Assembly: GCF_036324505.1 (NCBI RefSeq)
Contig: NC_086370.1
Location: forward strand, 17,820,600-17,884,599
Length of the DNA: 64,000 nucleotides
Reading direction: 5' to 3'
Origin: Eleginops maclovinus
Lineage: Eukaryota > Chordata > Actinopteri > Perciformes > Eleginopidae
Position numbers and translations under genes: made by a program. Shown piece by piece: positions 13,196 to 42,860 of the stretch. The notes beneath the pieces were generated by a model. That model was not told the origin of the DNA, made no database searches, and was given only the letters and a program-made list of their open reading frames with translations. Every line of letters starts with the position of its first letter. Position 1 is the stretch's first letter.

Positions 13196-14373
13196 AAGCT
13201 AATTTCACAGTATGTGCAGCCAATCACACTTTTAAAATGTACTGTGCCCAAGCCAATGTTGTATAAATTCTCAAGTCATATCCTAGTTTGTGCAAGGTGA
13301 CCTGAGGTTATCGGAAGAAATAAATCTAACTTGAAGTCCGGAACGGATAATAAATTGCTTTTCAACTGAGTCTCCATCTATTAAAACCTACTGCACTGCA
13401 CCTGCTGACTAAAGTTGAAGTGAAGGTGGAACAGAATAGGAAATAAGCAGTGAGAGATGATCTTGTCCATGATCTATTTAGGAAACAGGACATTTATTTT
13501 ATATACTGTTCTCAGTTTGAAGGGAACTGTTGATTTCATTATTATTGTCTGGGGATCATTTAAAAAAGACCACTGAAATCAGAGCTTAAAACATGTTCTA
13601 TCATACTGGTAGTAAAAGTGATTTAAATGTATGCACATGCTCGATATACATTATGTACAAAATAATCAATATACATAACAACATAGACAATGACATGAAG
13701 GAATACTGTTGGTTGTTTTCCATCACTGTACATCATTTCATGAGACAACCTCCGCACACATTCAGAAGCACAAAGGAGAAATGTGTCCTTTTCAGCTACT
13801 ATTTGGGAGAATGACGTGTCATGTTGAAATCTGTGGTCTATTGTGAGAACACACGTCTTTGGACGTCAGAAAGCTCAATCTGCCAATCACTTTTCATCAA
13901 ACATCTTCTTGACAGTTCGAATGGGCTGGGAAGAAAATCACTCGTGTTTTGTTTTTCTGTCAATGCTTCTCGGATTAGTCCTTAAAATACATCTGAGAGC
14001 AAGTTCTAAGTTAAGATCCCCTGTGTTTCTACACGGTGAGCTCAGTGTCTTTCAAACACAAAAAAAATCATTATTAATTGACCGCCTTTGCATTTTGCGC
14101 TAACACACACCTTAAGCAGAAAATCTTTAATTGCACTGAAGGGGAACAGTGAACCAATGACCACAACCACCTAAGCCTAGTTGCTAATAAGCATAAACAG
14201 CTTTAAAGTTTATCTTTAAACAGCTCACAATAAATATCAATTTAGATGTAAGTGAGTCTTGAACTTTTGCAAAATGAAATCCCATTAAGAAATACATTGA
14301 GCTGTTTACAAATCTCTCCAGGTCCTGCTTAGATATTTTAGTTTAACTTTAAATGTGCGATAAAAGGAATAGT

Positions 14374-14600
14374 TTAACATTTCGGGAAAAGCTATTATTC
14401 AAATTGGTTAGAGTTAGATGAGAAGATTCATACTTCTCACATACTGTGTGATATGAAAAATCTACCATCTACCATCACCTTTACCATTCCCCTTGCTCCC
14501 AGTGTGAAGTTAGCTGAACTAAGCTAATCACACGATGGTGGTATCGATCTTCTTATCCAACACAAAGCAAGAAAGTTAATAAGCGCCTTTCTTTGCTGCA
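14374..14600. mobile_element. Inverted-repeat (foldback) MITE
   Basis: The left arm (about 14374-14440, containing TTAGAGTTAGATGAGAAGAT) is matched by the reverse complement of the right arm (about 14540-14595, giving TGTTGGATAAGAAGATCGAT). The arms start GCTATTATTC and GCGCTTATTA respectively. The loop carries GTTAGCTGAACTAAGCTAA. I know this GAGTTAGATGAGAAGATC block as a very common percomorph repeat. It has no coding capacity. Confidence 0.65.
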
Positions 14601-14810
14601 ACTTTTATTTTGGCTGACGGTTTATTTGCTGATTATTTTCTCTAGAAATATGATAACAACTGTTTCATCTACAAATTGTCAGAAAAACTAAATCACAATC
14701 TGTCTCGCAATTTCTTGGCAGTGTTGCTTCAAATATGACTGAATATCATAAAACGATTAAATTAGTTGCATATTAAGTTTTGTAAATTGGATACATTTTT
14801 TGAGCTCTAG
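14600..14810. repeat. Decayed dispersed repeat (possible)
   Basis: The stretch from TTTGCTGCAACTTTTATTTTGG to AATTAGTTGCATATTAAG resembles a degraded copy of the teleost repeat beginning AGGGCTGCAACTAACGATTA. It is similar to the fragments at 23.6 kb and 32.4-32.7 kb. Boundaries are approximate. Confidence 0.35.
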
Positions 14811-16053
14811 TGTATTTCCCAAAGTTAAACAATTCCTTCAAATGATCTGGTTTGAAAATGGAAAACACTGTGTTTTTCACCGTCTGTGCTGGCTTCAAGG
14901 TGCATGTTAGGACAAGATCTAAAAAGGACCACTTGTGAGCAAATCTCCTGCGTATCTATCGTTGGGCTTTCAGTCTAAATGCAAAAGCATGTTTGAGGAA
15001 ATGGAAAATAAAGTACTTCTTTTAGAGGACTGTTTGCTTCAGAGTTGAATCTCTGAGCGCCCGTGCTCTATTCATATACCACCACAGGGAGTCTGCCATA
15101 TGAAATCCCCTTAATAGAAGATCAACATTCAATTGCATTTCTGCTCTTTCATCGGAGGTCAAATTAAAAGCCACAAATGAAAAACTGGAGTCAAAGCTTA
15201 AAGTGGATCAAACAGCAAGTCCAGCACTTTGTGATCCGAGGTGTGCACTGAAGCACTCAATACAAGAAATATGATGTTACATGATCACCGTGTATCATCG
15301 GAAGGACTGCTGAAGGATTACAATTGGCCAGAGTTAGAGTGATTTCCATTGCACTTCACTGTGAGGGCCTCAGGCGCTGAGCAACCCTTCATCTTCATAA
15401 ATATAACACTTGCAGATTATTCTTTATCTATATACACATCTCCATCCTCACAGTCTATAACTCTTATGATATAATGCCCTCTAGTGGCAATATACTTTAA
15501 ATATGTCTAAAAATGAACTGCAGTATTTCAGATTCAGCTCCGAGAGGCCTTCTCCTTCCCTCTGCTCTATGACATAGGCACTGACATCAGCACACAAACA
15601 CCCAATCACTGCCATTTCCTGCTCTGGGAGGATGTCCGTATATGGCCATTTGGCAGCTTCATGACAAGGCATACCTTGGCAAATACACAAACCATTTAGT
15701 ACTGTTAGGCCACATTCACTGCTAAGAGGGTGATTATGCCTATCCCCCCCAGGACTTCCCATGACAAATCCTGGAGTGAACCAGAAACAAACATACTAGC
15801 AGGTTTTGGCTATCTACAATAAATAATCTAATTAGAGCGCTATACAAACTACTCTTCTTCTGACTGTAGATATGTGCAAATGTTTCACTGGTGTCCATGA
15901 CAGCCACGGCCTTAAGACACACCTGTAGCCGTCACTAAAGACAGAAGTACATAACATCGGGTGCAAGAGGATCCCAAAGCAGAGTGAGCTGTACTGCAGG
16001 GAGCCGTGCACCAGGAGCTTGTGCTGCTGACGTCCATCTGGCAGCGAGAGCAC

Positions 16054-34003
<17,950 letters not shown>

Positions 34004-34330
34004 ATTCAGACTCTCCGGGCCGGACCGAGCCCCTGCAGAAAGTACACCCGAAATCACGGCCTCCTATCGCCGCTTAAATCCCTTCCGCAGCCGCCGAGTG
34101 AAGAGTGCATTTCAGAAAAGTTTGAGACCGTGATGGCTGAGTCGCTGGAAACTTCGGTTCCCTGACTGACTGACTGAGTCGCTACTACGTCGTAACTTCC
34201 CCTCCCTCCCTCCTCCTCCTACCTCCTCGCCTCCTCCTCCTGTGAGCAGCTGAAGAACGCCTCTCATTCCTCGCTGCAGATTAGAGGCGCTGCTGGTGTC
34301 AAAGGGTGAGGAGGACTGACACTTTCAGTT
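34004..34330 (-). promoter_or_regulatory. phactr2: phactr2 MGQT promoter and 5' UTR (predicted)
   Basis: The sequence upstream of the MGQT start is locally GC-richer than its surroundings (CCGGGCCGGACCGAG at about 34018). It has a CTGACTGACTGACTGAG repeat, a CTACTACGTCGT element at 34182, and a strong pyrimidine run on the plus strand at 34199-34241. A TATA-less promoter is likely. The start site is not determined. Confidence 0.45.
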
Positions 34331-34456
34331 CAGCCACTACTTTATACACTTATCCCATGCACGGTGAGGGAGGTATTAAGATATTACAGCATACTTAACT
34401 ACCAATACAACAATCTAAAAAGGTAGGCTACTACTCCAGGCGTAAGGACACGTCCT

Positions 34457-34600
34457 CAGTGGTGAAAGGCTAACTACTTTTACTCAATTGTAGCCTACAA
34501 AGTACAATTGCAAAAGTACATTACTTGACTATTTCCATTTCCCTCTACTTCCTGTATTTCTAGTAACATATACTTCCTATATTCTTTTCATAGACAATTT
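34457..34600. repeat. hAT-like element fragment
   Basis: CAGTGGTGAAAGGCTAACTA followed by TTTTACTCAATTG and TACTTGACTATTTCCATT. It is a truncated copy of the family at 33168-33696. Confidence 0.55.
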
Positions 34601-35459
34601 TCTAGACTCATTTTTGCTTTGCTTCCTTTTTTTTGGACTAACGTAGCCTGCTTGTTAATTAACAGATTAAAACATGTGTTTTGCTTCATTATGAAATAAT
34701 GCATGTCATTTGTTTTGAGAATGATTGTTTTGTTGCTTTTGCTGTCTTTACATTAAGGCTATGGTTTCAAAACATGCCACCAAAGGACTGCAGTCAATTG
34801 GCTAACATTGGCACATTAACAGAAATGTCAATTAATGTATGTTTTCCTTTTGAATAAATACATTTAGTTTTATTGCACAATGCATCAGCTAATAATGACA
34901 CGATAAGCAAAATGATGGGTTCCCTAAGCATCCCTTTCATAATAAATTCTGAATGCCACCAAGGACAATCTTTCGGGAAAATGAAGGCTCAATTTAAGAC
35001 ACAAGGGAAAAAACTCAACAATTGTGAAACCATAATAGAAAGAGTAAAGCAGTTTTCATTTCCAGGAAGCTATCGGTAAAGCTATCCCCAGTTAACAAGT
35101 TGAAATCCCCAGCAGTGGAAATGGTTAACGGTGAACAAAAACCACAGTGACTGTAGATCAAAAAGCAGTCTGTCCTGTGTTTTTGGTAGTTGCTAGGCTC
35201 TGAGGCAAACAAAAAGTGATCAGGTTTACTTTGCTCACAGTGGCCCCAACAGTAATACAACTTGGAAATCCTAGGGGGAGTTTAAAAGTTGTCTATTTCC
35301 AAATATACATCATATTAAATTAAATGAGCTCATAAAATACAACCAATTGGCTCGTGACCATATTGTCTGGTTGGGGCCTTTTCCCTCTTAAATTTTCAGA
35401 TGGTGTCATTCAAATAACTGTTAGAGGCCCAAAGGGGTCAATTTACCCAGTATGTAGCA

Positions 35460-35488
35460 ACAACAACAACAACAAACAACAACAAAAA
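35460..35488. repeat. (CAA)n microsatellite
   Basis: A run of CAA units ending in a poly-A stretch. Confidence 0.9.
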
Positions 35489-35627
35489 AATGGAGTGGAC
35501 TGACAATTGCATTTGAAATCACTGACCTACATTTCCAAACTGTGGCCTATATACACTAGCTGAAACTCAACATGCAGCTTGTACATTGGTATAGGTTATC
35601 AGTTATACAAATGGTATATTGTTATAC

Positions 35628-36130
35628 ACCTCTACACCTCTGACTTCCGCTTCAACTCCGGCTCACGCCACCTACAGAAGTTCTCCGATGACTTCTCCAT
35701 TGTCAGCTGTATCACAGACGACAACGAGGAGTACAGGGCCCTTGTGGACAACTTTGTAGGCTGGTGTGACAACACTCACCTCCAGCTCAACATCAGTAAG
35801 ACTAAGGAGCTGGTGGTGGACTTCAGGCGGAGCACGAAGAGGTCTCTAACCCCCATCACCATCAGGGGGGAGGAGGTGGAGGTGGTGAACAAGTTCCTGG
35901 GAGTGCATTTGAACAGCAAACTGGACTGGAGAGACAACACTCATGCTCTCTTCAGGAAGGGAGAGAGCAAGCTGTTCTTGAAGTGAAGATGAGGAGCACG
36001 TTCAGCCACAGACTCATCCCACCTCGGCACAGCACTAAGTGCCTGGGAAACTCCTTCGTGCCTGGCTGCACAACAAGGGGTTAACCATGTGACTCAATGA
36101 ATAATAACCCAGACTGCACATAAAGCCTGC
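35628..36130 (+). mobile_element. LINE fragment (L2/CR1-type reverse transcriptase, 5'-truncated)
   Basis: The plus strand encodes KFSDDFSIVSCITDDNEEYR, then LVDNFVGWCDNTHLQLNISK and TKELVVDFRRSTKR. In family terms the (F)SDD stands where reverse transcriptases have F/YxDD, and the GWCxxNxLxLNxxKTKELVVDFR block is the motif after it in fish LINEs. The frame runs through YKFLGVH-like KFLGVHLNSKLDW and stops at 35984 with a premature end; the 3' part and tail follow. The copy is dead: the 5' portion, endonuclease and most of the polymerase are missing. It lies in the upstream part of phactr2. Confidence 0.88.
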
Positions 36131-36796
36131 ACTTTTGAACAATAAATCTGACTGCACTTTCTATCTGCACACATACATGTGTATATTTTTAACAAAACGG
36201 ACTACAAATGTATAGATGATGACATCATTTATTTTACTTTCTGCTCTAACAGTTTGTTTTAACACCGTTATCTGTATATATTTTTTATATTTTAACTTTT
36301 TATATTTTTATTTCATATCTTTGTGTGAATTTGTATTCTGTTTTACTTTAAGTTCTGTAAATTCATTTCTTATAGTTTTACAAGAGCAAAGCGGTATTGA
36401 GCGGTGCGAGTGTTCAGATTTCACACTACAGCCTGTGGTACAGACTTGCAAAGGATATTACACAGAGATCCACAAATAGACCTCATTTCTTGTCCGTTGA
36501 AATAGAAAGAGATAAGAAGGGATGGAGGACTGATTGCTGTGCTATGATTCAATCCATTGTTTTCTTCAATTAAGTCTTTGTTGTATGACATTTGAGAACA
36601 AGGTAAAATGCCAGAGGGATGAAATGAAATGGTTTGTTTTGTTTCAACAACAGTCCAAAACTAATATTTAGTTTGTGAGATATATGTTTAATGTTTAAAA
36701 GTGAATCCGTGTTAAATTATGACTTTTTATATTACCATCTGTTTCTGTTATACCTTTATATCGCAAACCCTTTTTATGTCTTATGTAAGAGAAATA

Positions 36797-36797
36797 T

Positions 36798-36868
<71 letters not shown>

Positions 36869-36902
36869 TGTGTCTGTGTCTGTGTCTGTGTCTGTGTCTG
36901 TT
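36797..36902. repeat. (TG)n then (TGTGTC)n compound microsatellite
   Basis: A pure TG run of about 68 bases turns into a six-base repeat TGTGTC repeated about five times. Confidence 0.97.
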
Positions 36903-37015
36903 TGAGTATGCATGTGTGTGAGAGAGAGTTTTCTGTTATCTGTCACCACTGTCCAAAAGGTGTCAGTTGATGCCAGACAGACAGAATTTGGCAGTCAGAC
37001 AACAGTTAGTGTAAC

Positions 37016-37122
<107 letters not shown>

Positions 37123-40100
37123 CAAACTTGCCTTATCTCTCGAAGCGAGTTCCTTTCCATTTAGGAAAACACTGCCATCTAGTGTTAACAGCTGTACTCA
37201 AATAATAAAGATAATTTGCCATTCAATTATTCTTATTCATTCTGAAGCCAGCTTTACTCTCTTTATTCATTACAGGGGAATAAAAGACATACAGAGTAAT
37301 GTAATATATAATTACATAACAGAACACATTATGCTATGTATTGCTGTTATAGAACAAATAAAGCCAGCAGCAAGCTCTTAGCAAAAAAAGAACATTGGCA
37401 ATGTCTATGAGAGCAAATGGGGCAATCAAAAATGAAAAAACGCATTTTGCTCCTGCAGCAATGCAGGACCGGAGTTGTTCATACATTCACCTGACTTATC
37501 TGCAATAGGTGAACAACCTCATATGATTGGCTGCTTTTATACATGCGCACATTGTGACTAACACTGAACATATAAACGTATTTACTTGTTTAAATTACCT
37601 TGAGTATATTTAATGAACTTCAGACCCAATCATTTACAGCAGATTAAAGCCTTTACAGGATTGTTAGTGAATGAGATGGAAGTGAATAATTGAGACAGGA
37701 AGCAAGCCATTAAAGAAGTGGGAGGAAAAAGACAGGACAGGAGGACGGGAGTGCTTAGTAAAGTAAACGCAGGAAAGTGACTGTGTTAGTATCGACTGGG
37801 AGCTAATGTCATTAACTTGATGTATACTGACTTTATTGGAAGCTACACCTGTGTTAAACTGTGGAAAATACTGTGATGTTGAGATTCAGATCACCAGAGA
37901 TTAATCTAAGGATGGCTCTTGATCAGTCTTCCATTATTATTGGGGACAAATGATAAACAATGATTAATTGATGAGTTGATGCACTTCAAATCCAATTCAA
38001 TCCTTTTGTCAGTTTAGTGGGTTTAACTTCCTCAAAACACACAATTGTTCCTGTAGCGATTATGATCTTGATTGTTACATGTTACGTTTTGGCACACACA
38101 CCCTATACTTATGGCAATGCCACAGGGCCTGACCCAATTTGGGAGTAGGCTATACTCTACTTCAGCACTGGAAAACATAATACTTACAACTTAGCTTGAG
38201 TATTTTCTGGAGAAATATTCATTCATAGAGACAGAATGAATTATACAACTGGCTCAGTACATCTGAGTTATTTAGGGGAAGGGGTTAGGGGAGGGGTATT
38301 GGGATTGCAATCTGCAACCTCACCACTAGATGGTTCTAAATCCTACACCCTGCTCCTTTAAAGGTCACTTTTTAATAAGTATGTAATCTTCTTTTATTTT
38401 GCTTATATATTAATCTGTGTTCATTTCCTGTAATAAAATACTTTCACTGTATTCCTTTAAAAGAGTAGCTTAGATAATATTAATTTCTGTAAACTCACAA
38501 TCCCTTGTATTCACTTTATATTGACCTGATGACCAAGAGAGATTGACATAGAAAGGTCAGGAAAGTCAACGCTTTCAACCAGAAAACCCCAAAATAGAGA
38601 CAATACTGTATGTTGATTTTTAACATGTGATTTCTTTGTGAATTTCTGGTCACAAAGTCACTATTGACCCTCTGTGCTTCAAACTCTTTATTCCTCTGTG
38701 TCCTTTACTGGTCAAACAGATGCAGGGAAGCGCTCTCCTTGTGTTGAGCTTAAATCAATCTGATGCTTTTACTGTAAATCTTTGCATGTATACAACATCC
38801 AAAATGTAGATCTTTGGATATACCCCAAGCCAAGAGGGCACCTGCTTTCACACTGACATACCACTGAATTGATATGTCAGTGTGAAGCTTTTCAGGAAGT
38901 CCTGTGCGTCCTGACACTACATAACAGAGATCAACTGAGGGAGGCTGACCTTTTTATTGGCCGGAACAGCAGAAATAAAGACCGGAGAGAAGGACGACAA
39001 AGAGGTGGAGCAGGAGGCAAAGGGCCAGAAGAAAGGAGAAGAGTCATCAAATATTAAGTAGTAGCCTCAGCGGAACAAGGGGGTAATAATTGTTTAAGTG
39101 GTACTTTTCAGAGTCTTTCTCCCCCTCCCCTTGATGTATTTATTAAACTCAGTTACTTCTTACCATTGAACACTCTTATAATCTTGCAGGATTTGTTTCA
39201 TTTAGGCCTGTTTACTAAATTTACTTTTTGTGATTGCCTAAAAAAGAGAAGAGCTCCAGTGGATTTGACATTAGGAGGACCTAACCTTTTCAAGAGTCAG
39301 GGACAGACATCTCTGTGTCATACCGGTCTGTATCAAACTGTCATAACAGTGAAATGTGACTCAGCAAGGACCATAGCCTGTTGCACAAAAACACCAGGCA
39401 TAGCAGAGAGATAAAACTACTTTATTCTTAAATGGTCTCAGCAAACAACCAGTCCAATCATAGGATTCTCAAAATGTCAATAACCATTTTAGTACATGCA
39501 TTGTCTATGTTTTATGTATTCAGAGTGAATGTCAAGGTTTTCTGCAATTCGATTTTCAGTTTCTTTCTATTTCTCAACATTACTGTCAAGCAAAATGTAA
39601 TGCCCAGATATAAAATGTTGGTAGCGGTAATTCTACACCCCTGTGTCCTTAAACCATTGCAGAAGACAGAGCCACAAAATAACGTTTATTATAGGCATAA
39701 TGATATAAGTCGTCATTGTTCCCAAAACACTTCTGCTGCTCTAAATAAGTCTGACTTTACTGTGTTTTTACTGTTTTATCACCAAATATAAATCTCTGAC
39801 TGACATTTATCGCTGATCTGTTCACAGAAATTACAATAACCGTTGCTGCTGATAAAAATCTAAATGTGTATTTGGACAATTTCCTGCACATGATCACTGC
39901 ATGCAGTAAGAGGAAGCCTGTAAACAGTAACTAAAACGAACCATTCAATGATTGCGATTCAGAAACACAACTATTTCCCCTTTCTCCACCTCCATTACCT
40001 GTACATCCCTAATTAAAGGCATTCTCTTATTTCCCTATCGTTGAAAAAATGCAGCAGTGGTTACTGTAATTTCGCTTGCTCTTCACGTATGCCAGCCAGC

Positions 40101-42550
40101 TTATCTGAAACCTGATCTGCTGTTTGTTGTATTCTATTTGGCACAACCCATAAGCCGCCATCATTGCTAAAATGTTGCTTGTATAAATCAATAGTTGACA
40201 TCCTGCCAGACAGGCATTCAAAGAGCTTGAGATAAAGCTAGCTCCAAACAGACAGAATAAGAAAGAGACGGAGACAAGGACAGACAGAGCTGGAGAACAG
40301 ATTGATACTGTAGTATGGGGTCTTATATAATACCCTCAAAATAAAGGTGAAAGCAAAAGGGAAAAGCTACATCAGCACACACATTTTTCATATAGAAAAC
40401 ACAAGCTATGACTTTAGAAGTGTGTTAGAGGTCATTAGAGGTCAGTAAATGGGAAATATAAACAGTAGGATGCACTTATTAAAACACATTTATATAAGCT
40501 AGCTATGAAGGTTTATTAACATCAGTTATGTTTTCTCTGTTGTGTCAAATGATCCTAAGAAATGTTTACTAAATGAAGACTTGGTTTGTTTCACCAAATG
40601 TTGAAGACTATTGCTTTTGCCAACTTCCAGCCAGCTTTTACTGACGGAGGATTATTACCAGACAGTGGCTCATGAGATCTCTGGTGGAACCACAATCTAC
40701 ACTTTTTCCGTTTAGACACATCCATCCCATGTTTACAGTCACTGCTCACAAGAACCACTGAAATAGGCAATCTTAACCATGCAATCAGATGTGCAGATCA
40801 TCCAGCCAAGATAACATTTTACAATATTATCTAGAACCAGATGACATTTGTAGCCACCTATCATATCACTCAATCATTACATAAACATGAGGAACACGTG
40901 CCTAAAACCTGCCCAACAAGTAAGTCACTATGCCAAGCTAGAAGTCTGTTGTTTTGACAGGGCAGTCACATCAAACCAAATGAGGTGTGAGAGGGATAAA
41001 AAAGACAGTTGAAAACTACACAACTGAAAAAGCCTTTGTACCTTCACCTGCATTGAGGCGGAAGAGCTCCTATAACTCAAAGGGTACTAACAAAATTAGA
41101 AGAAATAGTGGATACAAATTTAAAAAAGAGGACATTTATTTATTATATTGCTCTCTGCATGAGGCCCATTGAGTCGTATCACCACTGTCTCGTGAACGTA
41201 CATGCACATAAAAGATGACAATCAACAGTGAGAAACAAAGCATGCAAACAATGCATTATAGCCAACCATTTGTGCTCACAGCAGACTCACTCACGCATCA
41301 CATAACATGCATATGCAAGTGTGCGCACTTACAGATGCTGCTTTCCCTTGCAAAATACAGTTTCACAAATTCCCAACAGCGATAATATATCATGTCCCCA
41401 TTCAATACTACGGCCACGTCTCCAATAACACAAACACAGACACAAAGGAGTGAAGATTGAATGGAATGTTTTGCCGTAAATCCTACCTGGGACAACAATT
41501 AATACAAACAACTTGAGTCTTAACATCATCTCTGCCCAAGTGGTTTCATTTGTTAACACATAGCAACAGGCAAATTTCACAGATTGATATGTTATGACAA
41601 CCCCAGTAAACAGTAAATATATTAGATAACGTAGGCCCGATATAGCCTGCCTGGCTCCACCAGATGGTTACACTAACCAATGCATCAACATATACATTAA
41701 GTCTAAGACACCCAAGCCACCAATTACTGAAAATATTACAACAGATTTAGTGCCATTGGTATTTCTTAGCCAAATGAGAAATAATAATAATAATAAAATG
41801 TAAATTTGGGCAGACTTAGCAAACCAATAGTGGCTTTTAAAGTTACTCACACACATCTATCATTGCTTCATAAGCATTGGCAAACTTCCTGCATCCAAAC
41901 TGGCCCTAACAGCACACCAGAAGCCTGGTTAAGTGAATATATAGGCAACCTTAATGTCATTAAGTGTATAATAGCAGCATTAGAACCTTTTAATACTGCA
42001 CACAGCTTTGTTGCTTATGTCTTTAATGTAGTGTTCCTGTACATAATGTATGACTGTTTTTTGTTCTCATTGATACATCACGCTAATTTGTTTATTTATA
42101 TGAATGAAAAAGATTAATGACTATTAGAAAAAGCCAATTCATCTGTGAAAACATCAGGTGCTAATTCAAATAATCTTATGTAGGAAAACAGGCAAAGCCA
42201 CCGATATTGGCTCATGTTTAAATGCACTATGACTCCCTTTTCAATTTGTTGAACTGAAGGACTTTACAATGCTAATTCCAAACTAAACACTGTAAGCAGG
42301 CTGGTTCATAACTCACGTTATAAAGGCTGAAGATTTCCAGCTTGTGTATACACCATACTCGTAAACCAATCAGCGGCTAACAGGTGACAAATGGACAGAA
42401 TGTGAAGAGAGGAAGAACAATTGGTGGAAATAATCTCTCTCTGTACACACAATGCCTTTACGTACATAAAGAGAGACACATAAAGTCAATGGACTACATA
42501 ACCACCCAGGAAGAGAAAGATACAGCTGATGATATGAGAAGAAAACTCAC

Positions 42551-42563
42551 CGTCATGTTCCAT
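42551..42563 (-). CDS. phactr2: phactr2 alternative first exon, MEHD isoform
   Basis: ATG GAA CAT GAC G is followed by the donor GTGAGTTTTC. Joined to exon 2 it gives MEHD-VDGLEKSPS. I recall a human PHACTR2 isoform starting MDNA-VDGLDKAS, the same length before the shared VDGL. The 13-nt coding part ends in phase 1, as exon 2 requires. It is too short to be found by open-frame search. Confidence 0.78.
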
Positions 42564-42860
42564 GACTTGACCCAGGGAATATTATCAGCAGTGTGAATTG
42601 ATCCCTGCCTCTTCCCGACACACCACCTCTCTGCCTCCCTCCCTCCCCTTTACTGACTCCCCCTCCTCCCTTCCTCTCCTATTCTCACTCTTCTCTCTCA
42701 CTCTACTTCCTCTGTCCACTGTCTGCTCCTCACCCGCCCCTCCTGCCTCCATCCCTCCCCCCTGACTCCAATAACGAGCATTAAAAGTTAATGTTTGTTT
42801 CCATCTCAGTTCCTCGTTCTCCCTCCCAATCTGTGCCTCCTCCTGCATTAATCTCCATCT
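42564..42860 (-). promoter_or_regulatory. phactr2: phactr2 MEHD promoter/5' UTR region (predicted)
   Basis: Upstream of the MEHD start, the transcript strand is strongly purine-rich (GAGGGAGG-type runs; plus strand CCTCCCTCCC near 42634), and a CCAAT motif stands at 42768. This is suggestive of a promoter and 5' UTR, but the start site is not defined. Confidence 0.35.

Larger units (their letters stand above)
12600..16053 (-). other. phactr2: phactr2 3' UTR and downstream sequence
   Basis: This lies directly after the phactr2 stop codon (16054-16056, minus strand). The first several hundred bases must be 3' UTR, because the last coding exon has only 16 coding bases. No clear AATAAA on the minus strand marks the end with confidence. 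Within the stretch are a tRNA-like fragment at 13.1 kb and an inverted-repeat element at 14.4-14.6 kb. The many open frames at 15.5-16.1 kb are UTR shadows. Confidence 0.5.

Noticed and set aside
35579..35986. 135-codon frame as a possible host gene
   Set aside because: The GWCDNTHLQLNISKTKELVV block identifies it as a LINE reverse transcriptase fragment. The frame is truncated at both ends.
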